From Tamarix chinensis (Eukaryota; Streptophyta; Magnoliopsida; Caryophyllales; Tamaricaceae): a stretch of 64,000 nt of DNA. Below, in pieces: positions 37,200-49,790 of this stretch. Both the position numbers and the translations under genes were made by a program. Location of the stretch: NCBI GenBank assembly GCA_030549775.1, contig CM060174.1:99278132-99342131 (forward strand), written 5' to 3'. How positions within the stretch are numbered: position 1 is the first letter of the stretch; every line of letters starts with the position of its first letter. Under the pieces are notes generated by a model. That model was not told the origin of the DNA. It was given only the letters and a program-made list of their open reading frames with translations, and made no database searches.

Positions 37200-39030
37200 C
37201 ACATGCAAGATTGCTACAAATGAAGGATCCAATTGATTACAAGTTTACAACCCTAAGATCAAAAGGACTCTTTGAGACATCAAGAGGTGAATATGAGAGA
37301 TGCAAGATACCTCTAATAATGAGACCGCCATGAAGACTAATATAATCAAGGGAAATGATCCTTGAAAGACTTTGCATCACTATCCACTTATGTCACTCGA
37401 TCTAGTATTACAAAGCTTAATATTTTTGCTAACAACATCGATCTCAAACCATCACTCCTCTCCGTGGTTCAATAAAATCAATTTTGGGGTACTCTATCCA
37501 AAGATTCCAACCCCCATATCTCAAAATTTTTGGAGTATTGTGACACCTTCAAGATTAATGGTGTGTCGAATGATGCAACCAAGCTAAGGTTGTTCCCCTT
37601 CTCACTAAGGGATAAGGTAAGAATTTGCTTGAAATCACTTCCCCTAGCCTCCATCACTACATGAGACCAACTCTTATACGTATTTCTCACTAAGTAACTC
37701 CCTTTAAGCAAAATGACCCAGTTGACGAACCAGATCACCAGCTTCAATCTAAAGGATTTGGAATCACTATATGACACTTGGGAGAGGTACGATATTTTAA
37801 GGATGTTTCCTCATCATATATTGAAGGGTTGGTTGATAGTTCACAAGAATGATTGTATGTTGTAGATGGAGAAGTGTTGATGAATAAAGGTATGTAAGTT
37901 GCAAGGAAACTCATCAGGGACATGGCTCAAAACCAGTTTCACTGGTTAGGTGAACTCTCTCTACCTAAAAATAATGGGATGTATGATGCAAATGCACTAA
38001 ACCACATTGCTTATAAGGTAGACGATTTATTTTAAAATTTTGATAAAATGAGCATGAATTATATAGCGCATATATATTCTAAGTGTGGAATTTGTGGTAT
38101 AGTGGGCCATTCTACTATAGAATGTTAAGTTGGGCATGAATTGTGTAGTATCTATTTCTTCTAAGTGCATTGTATAATGACGGGGATAGAGAATAAAGTC
38201 ACTCCAATAGTCTAATAATCTAACTCTTATTCTAGGCATTTAGGGATGTTTCCTATACAACTCAAACCTAACCCCAAGGGATCCATCAATGACATTACAC
38301 TAAGGACTAGGAAAGAGTTAGAGGGGTTAGCAGTGAAAATGATGATAAGGTTGTGAGCGATGACAGTGAAAAATTTGTGCTAAATGAAAATGGGCATGTT
38401 GGAGAGGGGGGAGAGGAGAATGTGGTGAATTATGTTGCACCATTTCTTTACAAGCTTTCACTACATTTTCCTTAAAGGTAAGCTAAGACTAAGTTGCAGA
38501 AGCAACTTGGGAAATTTATAGAAATCTTGTAAAAATTGTATATCAATATCACATTCATTGAAGGCATCTCAAAAATTTCCTCTTATGTTAATTTCTTATG
38601 GGAGATTATTTTTAATAAGAGATGGTTAAAGGATTATGAGATAGTAGATTTGACCTAAGAGTGTAGCAACATTATCCAAAATAAGCTTCAACCTAATCTT
38701 AAGGATCCTAACTCATTCTCTATCCTTTGTATTATTGGTGATGTTTCAATTAACCACACACTTTGTGATCTTAGTGCTAGTGTAATTTTTATGTCATTGT
38801 TTATTTGTAATAAACTATAGATGGGAGACATGAAGCTTTCCACCATATCACTCCAATTAGATGAATAATCTGCAAAATATCTGGTAGGTATATTAGAGAA
38901 TGTACCTATCCAAGTTTATAATTTCTATGTTTCAATTGATTTTTTCACTCTTGAGATTGAGGAGGATTATAAAACCCCCATCATATTGATAAGTTCTATT
39001 TTTTGTGAATTTTGGTTACATGAAAACATA
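37200..39030 (+). pseudogene. Ty3/Gypsy gag and aspartic protease remnant
   Basis: Across shifting frames the plus strand reads CDTFKINGVSNDATKLRLFP and FSLRDKV near 37535-37615, the typical Retrotrans_gag capsid segment. A zinc knuckle CGICGIVGHSTIEC follows at 38088-38129, and then the protease: IIGDVSINHTLCDLSASVIF near 38730, where families have DLGAS, so the active-site DSG/DLG motif has become DLS. A later segment FTLEIEEDYKTPIIL is near 38945. Many stops and frameshifts occur. Reverse transcriptase, RNase H and integrase were not found. It resembles the Athila/Tat side of plant Gypsy elements, but the clade is uncertain. Confidence 0.7.
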
Positions 39031-39359
39031 CGAAGAAATGTGTTTTATTGAGTTAGAAAAACATGTGTAAACTGGTTTTAATTATTTACATGTTTTATCT
39101 AGTAGAGCATATCAATTGGTTTTTTGTTTGCCATAAATTTACCTTTAGCCTAATATCTACCAATCGATTGAGGTTTTAACAAATGGGTTGATTTGAGAAG
39201 TTAATTGATCTTTCCTATAATTGTTAAATGTTTTCTCTATTGTGACCGTGTTATTATTATTATTTTTTTGTACCAGAATACTCTAGTGGTTGGTCTTAGT
39301 TTTTTCAATTTTTTTATCTCACGTTTAACCTTAACCTTTAAATAAAGATAAAATGAGTG

Positions 39360-40300
39360 ATAAATGTTGGTTTAATTAGAGGTTTGGCCTAGTGCACAAT
39401 GGTATCCTTTATAATAACTTTAGATATGATTAACTTGTGTAATTAGTGTTTAAGCATAACTTTGTTTGGTGGAGGCAAGTGAGACTCTCAAATAAATTAT
39501 TATAACTTAAAGTGAAAGATGATGTGGAATGTGCTATGTCAACTACCTATACATGCCAACTAGTAGTTTTAACCCACCTATAGTTATTCTTTAGAGTTAG
39601 CTACCCTATGGAAAAGAGGTGGGAGCTCTTTATATCATTAGTAGTGCCTAGTTTAACTCTATGCACCAACTAAGAGCCTACATATACTCTATTAATATTC
39701 TACATACGTCTTAGAGGGCGTACATACTTAATAATTGGGTGACCGAGGTAGTTTGTGGGAGGATATTGATTGTCGTCGGGCCTCAATATGACTAGTTCAC
39801 CTCCGAGTGCCAGAGCTAGTGATATGTCATTGGTGGGAACCTTTGTGAAATTTGTCTGGGTGTAAAACAGGAAGTGTATAATTGGAATAGTGTAATATGT
39901 TTGACTCTAGTTAATTCTTTGATCTCAAGTGCAACCCATGTTTGCAAATACGATTTGCCTTATTATTATATGAATCATTTTATATTATCGTATAATGTTT
40001 GCCATGAGTATATGTGTTGTGTATGTGTGTTAGTTTCTATGTTTTATATTATCTCTAGTACAACCCATGCTTGTCATTTTATAATTCTTGCCATCGTTGA
40101 TTATTTGTGCACCAATAGAGCAATGGCTTTTGGACGAGACTTAGAGTGAGGGTTATCTTATGATTAAATCTTGTGGTGCTTTTATAGATTCAGATATTTT
40201 GAACTCTTAATTTCCTAGTCTCACCTTTTGTATTAGGACACTCTTTGTCCTTGCTATATTTCTAAAGTGTATATATTTTTTGAATAATTTTGTCGTTTGT
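39360..40300 (+). mobile_element. Very degraded LTR relative
   Basis: The order of weak matches follows LTRs A and B: AACTTAAAGTGAAAGATGATG (39505), then TTCTTTAGAGTTAGCTACCC (39585), a GAGGGCGTACATACTTAATA piece (39714) and a GACTAGTTCACC piece (39790). In A and B the same order is ACTAAT..TTAAAGTGAAAGA, TCTTTAGGGGTCGCTACCC, GGGGTATGCATACTTA and CGACCAGGGTACC. It may be the 3' LTR of the Gypsy wreck upstream. Borders are lost. Confidence 0.5.
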
Positions 40301-40959
40301 ACATATATCTTACTTCCACTATTGTGATCCTCTCTTCTTGTGTTAATGCATGCATTTAATTTTTAGGTTTTGCACTAAATATGATAATCGTATCAATGAT
40401 GTATTTATGTTAAATGTGGTGATAACGCTCTTATTTTGGTATTTCCTCTTCTGCAAGACAAGTCTTAAAACAAAAAGCAGTGCTGCAATATGTCTGAAAG
40501 TGGAATGATTAATGGTGAAAGTTGCCGTCTTTACCAGCACGGCTAATAGCATAGTTTTATAGACTCTAAATTCACTCATGAACCTTGAGACTTTAATTAA
40601 TTATAAGCAGTAATGATTTTGGCTCCTTTTTTTCTAATGATTGTATGTCGTAGCTCAAGAGCGATTGCTCCAATCAAGAGAACATAATGTGGTAGATATG
40701 ATGTTGGAGTACTTGTTTCATCAATGTCATCGGTGCTATATAGATAGATAGGGAAAAACAAACCAAGTCTTTCAATTCTAAAGATGCGCCTATAATTCCT
40801 TCAATCTTCTTTCTAGATGGTCATTCTAATGGAACTATCTTAGAACTCACAAGAGCGATAGAAAAATAGAGAAATGGCAAATTCAAGTGGGGTGGAAGCC
40901 ACTGGATTAACCCCATCTCAAGCTCAACACATATAAACTAGTCACGAGCAAGTGACGAT

Positions 40960-41300
40960 CTGTGTGGGCATGGTGTGGGGAGGGGGGACAAATGTGTTGG
41001 TTGGAGGCTTTGCTACAATTTTAGGAACTAGGGATAGTTTATTTGCTGAGATGTGGGGGCCTTCATGATGGACTTTAGCTAGCAACTTTAGGAATTATGC
41101 ATTTGTGTGTAAAATATTACGCTCGTGCCTAATGTTAACTTGACTGATAAATGTACTTCTTGTAATCTTATGTTACGACATTGAGTCGGACCGCAAGGTA
41201 TTTCTAGTAGGATGCTCTATTGATGCTCACGTCGAACATGTCCGCCGAGTAGTGAACGCAATAGCAAATATTTTGGCATCTTCTAGGCATTTGCAATGCC
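40960..41300 (+). pseudogene. RNase H-like remnant of a LINE
   Basis: The plus strand reads MVWGGGTNVLVGGFATIL then GTRDSLFAEMWGP near 40970-41060. This resembles the GG..R...G.W..GFA...G...S..AE.WG pattern of the C-terminal RNase H domain of plant LINEs. A later VEHVRRVVNAIANILA (41230-41275) resembles the family's final HV.RE.N..AD.LA. Frames are broken in between. The rest of the LINE is not seen. Confidence 0.45.
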
Positions 41301-42636
41301 AATATTTTACTTTTTGCGATGGCCTATCCTTCTCCTATTGCAAGTGTATTTATGAACAATTTTAGAAGGTGTTACCTTTATTGGAATGTTGACTTATTAT
41401 TCATGTAATATATTGCCACCACTAGCGGTATATAGGTATTTTACAAGGGTCAGGTGGCTATTAGGTTTACAATAATTCGGTGCCAATTAATAATTCCCCC
41501 CCCCCAAATAGCTAAGCATGAAAAATATTGTGTCTTGATGAAGGACATTATTATGGAAAGAAATCACTATAGGCTTGAAGGGTTTGCCATAAGTGTCATA
41601 GTAGAATAAAAGTTAAATTGCTAAAAATGTCATTTAATTAGCCCGTTATTTAGAACTATTTAATAAAAAAGAGAAGAAAGTTTAATTCTGACCACTTATT
41701 TTAGGGGGAAAAACGTAGGCTAATAATTTCTTAAAAAATAAATATAATTTTTTTGATAATTGCTTATTTTTAGTAAATCCAAACAAGTTATAAATTATTC
41801 TATCGCGTAATGAAAATAGGTGAGATTGCATATCAATTTGTTATTAATTTTTATAATATATGTCATTTAGTAAAAGTATAGAAAAACTAATTACTGCATT
41901 CTAAGCGGACGTATTAGTTTGTTATTAGTTTCTATAATATACGTCATTTACCATATATTTTTACATCTACCGATGTTTAGATCTCACATCTACCGGCCTA
42001 TCTAAAAAAAAAACAAAAACAAATGTTCTCTTGCTGTCCCTTAAATAAGAAATGGTTGCGGCTGCTTTTTACATTGAATAATTGTTTATTAAGCAACTAA
42101 TACGAACATAACAAGAAGTCATCATAAAGTGAAGGTGCATTGATTATCAAGTGATTCCTAAGCAAGGAACTTGGAATACAAATTAAGCAAAATCTTGCCA
42201 AAAAAAGAAAGAAAGAAAGGAATGACTATTGCATTTATGCAGTTCAAGTTCCCCCCCCCCCTTTACTGTTACCTTTACAATAATCGAAAGTCAGATTTAA
42301 TTTTGACTTATAAAGCATTCTATAAGTCATAACAAATATTCAATCATTATTGATTAACGATTACAGACCACAGAAGAGTATAAAAAAGGAGAAAACCAAC
42401 CGAAAAGAAAAAAAACTGTATACTGCGATTACCTCAATTTGTGGAAAATGACCTAATAATTATACCAGAAAACATTTTACTTTCTACCGTCACACAATGC
42501 TCCCCCTATTCTTTACCTCCCCTACATCTAATTCCTTCAAGTTTGTATGTTGCTCTATAATCTAAGCCTGACATAATCTATGGCCAGTCTATCTCCTATC
42601 CCATCGAATTCAGAATAAAACACTGCTTTCGTTCAC
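41301..42636. other. Non-coding stretch, including the GT92 3' flank
   Basis: No gene or defined transposon is visible. Two homopolymer C runs occur (about 41502-41511 and 42250-42260). The last few hundred bases before 42637 are probably the 3' UTR of the GT92 gene on the minus strand. Confidence 0.4.
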
Positions 42637-44451
42637 TCAACCCTGCCAAGCCATCGCATACCCGACGCGCGTCTCCAATCCAAACCATCTCTTAGTCAAT
42701 TCCTGCAACCTGGTGTCCTGAACCTCACAAAACCTCTGCGCCCAACCTTCAGGCTCCACCGCTTCGTTCCCTAACCCAGGCGTCCTGTCCCTCGAGCTCG
42801 GGTTGATTTTCGACGTCCAGTCCACGACATAAGCCGACACCCGCCTCCTAAATTTTGCCTTAAACTCGGGCCATGCTTGATACTTATAATGGTTCACTAC
42901 CGCCCTATGCAAATTCAACTGAACCGATCTCCATCCATCCCTTAAATGAAAATGATGGATCACGTTAGCCAAAGATCGATCGATGGCGTCCAATAACACT
43001 ATCGATTTATGCCTCTGCTCCATTTTTCTCCTACACGTGTATCCTTGCGTCACCCCATTCACAGGGTGTACCGATTGATTTGAAGGACCGAATTCGTTAC
43101 AGCTAATCGAGACCTGTCCTACCTGATTCTTGTGCCCCTCGTCGTCGCTGCGTTCTGATTTTGGGAGCAGGCTCTTGAGCATATTCTTGGACGGATGCTC
43201 GAAGTTCAGCCACAACGGAGAGAAGATGAACTCGTCGACGTCGACGTAAGTCATCCACGTACATATCTGGTTAGCGTAGAGAGCACAGTGTGAGAACCCG
43301 GCCTCCTGCGTCTTAGGCCATGTCCAGAAAAACATCCTTACATCGTAGCCTTCACGCGATAGTTCGTCGACCACCTTCTCTAGGTCATCGTCACTTCCAT
43401 TGTCATACAGTATAAACTTCCCGACGCCGAGATTTGAATTATACATCACCCACTCTTTCAGAAACTTTGCAGCGTCATACACCATCGTACATGCGCAAAT
43501 CCGCGACTTACTCTCTTTGAAATCTACCGTGCGCGCTGGCGTGTAGCGCGCTACAGACGGGACAGATATTCTGTTGCCTTCTTCCGATATCTCGAGCCAC
43601 ACGTTGATTGTTCCTTCGCTTCGGGGATCGTGTAAGAACGCCGCTGATTCAGGGAGCGAACATCGGAAAACCTCTTGTGCGGAGCTCGTAACGGCGGTCC
43701 TGACGGCTTTGTTTCCGTCGCTGAAAACGCAATTCAAATCCTTCGGTGAACGGTTGATCCCTTGGCGGTTATTCACACCTTTAACGAATAGCACGACGTC
43801 GTCTTCCGTCGCGAACGATTCATAGACCAGGAAGTTCCATCGCAGCAGTACCTCTGGCCGCGGAGGCTCCGACGGGGATGGCGGCTCTGATTCCGCCGGC
43901 AATTTTGTCAGATGTGGCTGGTAGAACGGAAGTCTCCGACGCAGGACTGGTGGTAGCTCGCACCTGAACGTATTCCGCTTCGTGAACGGTAATTCTCCGG
44001 TATACTTCGCCGGAGATATGGCATTTTTCTCGAACACACATGCATAAGTATCTTTCAGATCGTCCGGGGAAAGAGAAGCACTGCTGTCTGTCGATACGAT
44101 GACCAGCACCTCCCAATCCGGAATCAGAATCGACACCGTCTCGAGAACGTACGAACTGTTTTGCGACGCGGATGATGATGATACATTAATCAGAGGGTAG
44201 GGTCGGCGAGCGTCTTGAGTTTCATAAAAGACGGTGGCGGTGGCTGGTTCTGGCGGATTGGATTGTGTCGACGGAGGAGAAGGATGGATGCCCGATGGAA
44301 GTAGTAGCGGCTGAGAATAGATGGAATTGATGATGCGCCTTGTTACGGTTGTTTGAGCATAATGTACGTAGAAGTGGTGAGAGATGACGGAGGAGATGAT
44401 GACGGAGAATATGATGACCGGAATATTCGTACCGGTTTTTTTCAGGTTCAT
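42637..44451 (-). CDS. Glycosyltransferase family 92 protein, Golgi type II membrane protein
   Basis: This is a single uninterrupted reading frame of 604 aa from the first in-frame ATG at 44451. The frame is open further upstream but has no ATG. A hydrophobic segment at about residues 9-28 (PVIIFSVIISSVIS) directly after the short basic start MNLKKTG fits a signal anchor, with a Ser/Pro-rich stem after it. The catalytic GT92 (DUF23) region covers roughly residues 315-570: CACTMVYDAAKFLKEW, then FILYDNGSDDD, and the metal-binding DVDEF at 404-408 (DXD motif), followed by an HHFHLRDGW segment. Characterised plant GT92 enzymes, the GALS galactan synthases, extend pectic beta-1,4-galactan in the Golgi. 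This protein belongs to the family, but its acceptor and sugar cannot be told from sequence. GC content is much higher than its flanks. No frameshift or missing motif was seen. Confidence 0.9.
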   Translation of the reverse strand: MNLKKTGTNIPVIIFSVIISSVISHHFYVHYAQTTVTRRIINSIYSQPLLLPSGIHPSPPSTQSNPPEPATATVFYETQDARRPYPLINVSSSSASQNSSYVLETVSILIPDWEVLVIVSTDSSASLSPDDLKDTYACVFEKNAISPAKYTGELPFTKRNTFRCELPPVLRRRLPFYQPHLTKLPAESEPPSPSEPPRPEVLLRWNFLVYESFATEDDVVLFVKGVNNRQGINRSPKDLNCVFSDGNKAVRTAVTSSAQEVFRCSLPESAAFLHDPRSEGTINVWLEISEEGNRISVPSVARYTPARTVDFKESKSRICACTMVYDAAKFLKEWVMYNSNLGVGKFILYDNGSDDDLEKVVDELSREGYDVRMFFWTWPKTQEAGFSHCALYANQICTWMTYVDVDEFIFSPLWLNFEHPSKNMLKSLLPKSERSDDEGHKNQVGQVSISCNEFGPSNQSVHPVNGVTQGYTCRRKMEQRHKSIVLLDAIDRSLANVIHHFHLRDGWRSVQLNLHRAVVNHYKYQAWPEFKAKFRRRVSAYVVDWTSKINPSSRDRTPGLGNEAVEPEGWAQRFCEVQDTRLQELTKRWFGLETRVGYAMAWQG

Positions 44452-47400
44452 GATGAAGTCAGTCGCGGCGACGTAACGTAAGAGGGAATTGGAGGGAAGG
44501 TCATCAAAGGCTGCTGCTCGCGGCCGCAGCAACGACGAAGGAAAGACGGACGATGAGAGAAGCAAAGAGGGCTTTTTGGTTATCTGAGAAACGGATACTC
44601 TATGTATTTGAAGTACCGTTCAATGATTAAGTACCGTAAGTTGTACGATGTAAGTTGAGGCCTCTTCCAAAAGAGGGCGAGGGGCCAAAGGTCGGCAATG
44701 GAAAAGATGGAGGACCGATGGAGATATTCTGTTAGCCGTGAAGTGTTAACTACAAAAGGGGAGTTGTATAATTTGTGAGAAAGTTATACAACGTAATTTG
44801 TCGAAAATTTTAGTCCTACAACTGGTTTATATAATCATAATTCATAACAGATCACGTAAATCTTGCTCTATATAATATGGCACATTCTTTGTCCCACTCC
44901 ATTTGACATGTTTCTATTTTTAAGGCCAAAGATAATAAATTTTGATAATTAATTTCTATGATCATATAAGCAAAAAATATTTAAAAATAATAATTTCATA
45001 AAATATTGATTTTTAAGAAAAATAAAAAAAATATTTTATTAGAAATCAATTTATTACTTAAAAAACTAATGATCAAAGTTTATACCTTTAATTTCAAAAG
45101 TCAAAACATGGCAAGCAAAATGAGTTAAAGGAAGTATTATCATACAACTTTAGATAAACTATAAGGCACAAATAAGAAGAATGCCATAATTTATACAAAA
45201 ATATTAGATAACTTCTTTAGGAAAGTATTAATCTTAATCAACATAATATGCAATTATATGAAAATCAAATACAATGATTTATATATATCATCTGATATAA
45301 TAGCATTCTCTCTATTTATGAAGTGAAGTCCTTTTAGATGAAAGAACTTCATTTTAATAAGATTAATTTATATATATATAAAAACCAACATTTATTTTCT
45401 ATTTCTACCAATATTTTTTTTTCTTTGTATTTTCTATATTAATTGTCGATGTTATTTTCTAATAAATGATATAATTATTATATTATTGGTATATTTATTA
45501 TCTCTTAAAGTAGTGTGTAAATCATTATAAGAACTTTATTTCATAAACAGAAAGAGTAATTTATAGATGATTTTTTTAAATGTCTATGTTAATTATACTA
45601 AAAATAGAAATAAAACAAACGTTTAATGTTATCAATATACATCTAGGAAAAAACAACCAATTGGTGGCCAAAAAAATTAGTATACGCTATATGTAACACC
45701 GATGATTATTTTGGCCGCTCATGTAATTATCTCATCCACACAAAGCGATATTTCTGGACAAAAAAATGATTATGTGATCTGCATCTTGGTCTTTAGAGTT
45801 ACTTATTATAAATATTTTTTTCATTAATTCTTTTTCTATATCACATCCTCTACATAATTGTCTTGGCAAAATATATGTATAATTATGTAATATGTGTAGC
45901 ACATCGATTATCTCCTGATTGTCTTAGGCCCAGATCGATCTAGGAGTTTATGCACTCAATTGAATTCGAGAATGTTTTGACCACGTAAGGTAACATGACG
46001 GAGTTAATAAAAATATATTTGACAATTTATATACTTCTTTAATAAATGTGTAACACTTAGTTTGATCGGAGGTAGTAAAGTCTAGGAAATAGGGTTACTT
46101 GTGAATCTTTTGTCTACACTAGTAGATGATAAGAGTTTTTTTCATGACTCCTAAAGGCTAAAGTCCGAGGAATAAAACTTAGAAAGGGCTCTTTGACAAT
46201 ATAAATATTTTATGAGAAAGTAGACTCATTTGTAGCGCATGACATGAGCAGCATGACGCTTCGTTATCTTTTGCGCCTCAATATAAAGAGCTAATTTGAA
46301 ATTCAGGATAAAAATTTAAAAATAATTGAAAATTTATAAATTATAAGTCATTTAAAATATTTTTTTTATAAAAAAACTAGCTTATAAGCTAATTAAAAAT
46401 TATTTAGATAAATTAAGTAAATTTATTTGGATAGAGAACTTTATAAATAATACAATTTTGAGAACAAAGAAAATTTAAAAGTGATTTAAATTCACAATTT
46501 TAAAGTTATAAATCTATTATTTGGATAGATAATTTGAATAAATTTATGCATGAAACTTAGATTATTTACGTTGTGTTTCTTGCTTTTTTATCAATGACAC
46601 TATGTAAATACACTTTGAAGTCATTCGGTGGAATTTTAATATAGAATTTAAAACTTTTGAAAAGCATACAAATTTTATGTTAAGACACCCAAATAAATTA
46701 TTTTAGTTAAAAAATCATAAATTATGTTTTTTTTTAAAAAATAAAATTTCTTCTAAAAGACTTTCATCCAAACAAATCTTAACTTTAATTCTACCGTGGC
46801 ACTATAGTACGTGGCCTAATTTAAATTAGGCACAACATGTCTCGGCCCATTTTAGTTGAGTACTATATGTTTTATATGTTTACTTTAATACAATTCTGTC
46901 AATATTTTAAGTTATAAGGCACTAAAATGATAATTCTTTTTTATATTGTACACATAATTTTCTAACACAAATTTGAAAACTTTGAATATTTTTTGTTAAC
47001 TATTTTTACCTACCGTTAAGTGAACACCTGGATTTCGAGCTTGATATACTATTGAATCTTCACGTAAGGTAAAACAATTCGTGGGTTACAAAACCAAGAA
47101 AACAAATATTTGTAGGATTTATAAGATTTTATAAAAATAAATATAAATTATCATATAGGTAACTATACCATAAAAATATTTTAGTATTAAAACCAAAAAA
47201 AAAATTATTCAAACCTAAAAAATTTTATATCCGAAAACTACATTTAACGACTAAACCCGCTCAATAAAAAAATAAAATATTGAAAGTGAGTATAACATAA
47301 AAAGGGAGCATATATACGAATCAGCAAGCAATGAGCGATCTCAGTCCGCGCGGTCCATGGCTTTACAACTAACATATGCATGCTCGGTCCAGATGGCAGA

Positions 47401-47929
47401 TACCTATACCATTAATGTAACCCTAAACGTAGGATTTGCATATAAAACTACCCATCCTAAAACTTCAGGTTCACACAAAGTTCGATAGTACTTAAACTCT
47501 CTCCGTATAATATATATACAAAATGCAGTTCTATGCTTTGTTTGCTTCCCAAGTTAGCTCCGTGGCAGTGGTCTCTCTCTCTCTCCCTCGCATGGTTTCC
47601 AATGAGATCCGAGCAGTTTTTGGCCTTTAGCTTGCTTTCATCTGACATTATCCTTATTCCGTTGTTACTGGATGATGAGAACTGATTGTTTAAATCGTAA
47701 TAACACCGAAATGTTTGATATATGTACAAGTACTGCAAGGTTACACATAACCATAGTGACATCTTTGTCGTTACCGTTGCTTTTTTATTCGACGGCAACA
47801 AGTTTGGAATCATATAGGGGGAAATTCTGTGATCCACGGCCGGCATATATACATATATATAATAGGATAATTTAGACCTTTTGTATGATTCCCATACTAT
47901 CTTGGAGGCCTCAACTTTTCTCCTTTAGA
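44452..47929. other. AT-rich intergenic region including GT92 promoter
   Basis: The first few hundred bases are the likely 5' UTR and promoter of the GT92 gene. Beyond that I see only AT-rich sequence without recognisable domains or termini. A minus-strand open stretch of 129 codons at 47457-47846 has no recognisable motif and includes a CT microsatellite (47572-47587), so I do not call it a gene. Confidence 0.4.
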
Positions 47930-48630
47930 GGAAGAATGGTATATCTCTATTTCATGTGGTCTTCCTCCCTCAAAGATGATGCCTTATTCGGCCTAAATTA
48001 GGAAGCAAAGAGACAACTAAATGGTTTTGCTTAATCTACGTTGATCCTCTTGAGAATCTTCCCTATATACTTTTCTTGAGATAACCAAAGTTTGCCTTGA
48101 CCTTAATTACATATAATGTGTATGTCCATTGACATGACCTGCTTGACATGACCCAAGTCTTTTATTTCGAAAGAATTAGCGAAATCTTCTTTCAACTTTA
48201 AAATCTATCTCCAATCCTCGCCCACAATCAGCATATCATCATTGTATAGAAGTAGAATGATGAAATTATTGGCTCTAAACATTTGCATACCCCCTACTAA
48301 GCCATCAATGACTCAAACTTCATGTATCATGGCCTCAGCACCTACTTCAGCTTATAAAAACTCTTTGCACACTATATCCTCTATGTCCTCGACCTCGAAC
48401 CCTTCCAATTGCTACATGTATGCATCCTCCTTGATGTCTCAATGTAGAGAAGTTGTATTGATGTCAGCTTGTTATACCTCTAAATCTAGAGTAGTAGCCA
48501 ATCCCAAAATCACAGGGACAAATGTCATTTTCAACAATGGAGATAAAATCTTGTCATATTTAACCCCTTGTTTCTAGCCAAATTCCTTGATCACCAACCT
48601 TTTCTTGTGTCTGCACTCAGTTTTGCCTTC
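47930..48630 (-). pseudogene. Ty1/copia reverse transcriptase remnant
   Basis: Read on the minus strand from about 48610, the translation gives RLVIKEFG then KQGVKYDKILSPLLKMTFVP, VILGLATTLDLEV, DINTTSLH, YM.QLEGFEVEDIEDIVC, then FIILLLYNDDMLIVG, GHVKQVMSMDIH, LWLSQEKYIGKILKRIN and AKPFSCLFAS. These follow the copia reverse transcriptase block by block. The catalytic YVDDM reads YNDDM, and several in-frame stops are present. A 60-residue block that normally holds KSLYGLKQAPR is missing between KEFL and the FIILLL segment, an internal deletion. The right border falls where a CACTA terminus begins. Confidence 0.75.
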
Positions 48631-49790
48631 CACTACTATAGAACCTTATTTTAACAACACCCAATAAACAATGGTTGCTTAAAAAAATGACATAAGAAGT
48701 CTTATTTTTAGAGGATGTGGATTCAAGTGGGGCTAAAAAGTGATAGTTTTTGTTTTAGATAACAATTCTTAGAGAAATAGATATCTAAAAGTGTTAGAAC
48801 ATTGCAATTTAGATAATGGTTGTCGTTATCTAAATCTCGATATTTAATGACATTAAGAGCTTGTTTGGTTTTACTTAAGAAAAGTAGTTTTTTAGATAAT
48901 TAATTATAAAAAGTAATTATGGATTAATTATTATTGTTTGGTTTTCCTTCTTAAAAGTTATTTTTAAAATTAATTACTTAAAACTACTTTTTATAAGCTA
49001 TAATCAAGAAGTAGATTCTACCTACTTATAATAATTACTTTTATAGCTACCTGGTACTAATAACGGAAGCAACCCTGCCCTCTCAGCTTTCTTTTCCTTC
49101 TTTTGACTTGTTGACCCTAAAAAAAAATCACAGCTATACTTCTTCAGGTCACGGCTTCTTTTTCTCGATATTTTTAAGGTTATGTATGTGAACCATAAAT
49201 AATTTCTCGTCCCAAATGTTCTTGTTAAAGCCAACCGTTTTCTTTTTCCTTTTTTTTCACAAAAAAATTAAAAAACTATATATACTAATTGGAAACCAAC
49301 GAAAATTATGTAAAAAATGCAAAATTAAAGCATTTGGCTGGGGCTATAATTCTAAAAGGAAAATAAATATTTTATTTATATATATATATATATATATTTT
49401 ATATCTCATATGATTTTTAATATTTAATATTACATAATTTATATAATAATTATTACCAAAAGACATATATATAGAAAGTTAAAAATTAAAGATGGAAAAT
49501 AAAAAAAAAAATTTGTAGAAAAATAAAAACCAAACACTAATGAGGTACAATAAGTAGTTTTTTAATATTAATCACTTATACAATAAAAGTAAAAATAAAC
49601 ATATATTTTACTTTCTAAAATACTTTTTAAAAAATAGATTTATAAAAGTAGTTTTTATCTAAAAGTAATTATTAATAATAAGTAATACCAAACGACACCT
49701 AAATGATTAGGGTTTATATGTCGATTTTTAAGATCGCTTACTAAAGTTGCGTAATGTAACAATTTAGATAATAGTTTTATCTAAGATCTC
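48631..49790 (+). mobile_element. CACTA-like element, left end, containing a Tourist MITE
   Basis: The segment starts CACTACTATAGAACC immediately after the copia reverse transcriptase remnant. Inside are repeated subterminal motifs ACAATGGTTGCTTAAAA and AATTTAGATAATGGTTGTCG, later AATTTAGATAATAGTTTTAT. These are typical of CACTA ends. It is interrupted by the MITE at 48857-49699. The right end and transposase are not identified. Confidence 0.5.
48857..49699. mobile_element. Tourist-like (PIF/Harbinger) MITE with TAA duplication
   Basis: The left end GAGCTTGTTTGGTTTTACTT is matched, inverted, by the right end AAGTAATACCAAACGACACC. TAA flanks both sides (48854-48856 and 49700-49702), the target preference of PIF/Harbinger elements. 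The inverted similarity continues inward through AAAAGTAGTTTTT and AAAAAGTAATTAT segments. At 843 bp it is long for a MITE and holds no transposase. Confidence 0.75.

Noticed and set aside
43574..44116. Open frames on other frames across the GT92 gene
   Set aside because: Shadows of the GC-rich GT92 coding sequence.
44452..44565. Longer N-terminus for the GT92 protein (38 extra residues)
   Set aside because: The frame is open but has no ATG upstream of 44451, and the start at 44451 places the signal anchor right at the N-terminus as expected for a type II Golgi protein.
47457..47846. Open frame of 129 codons on the minus strand
   Set aside because: No recognisable domain, contains a CT microsatellite translated as RERERD, and no splice or neighbour support.
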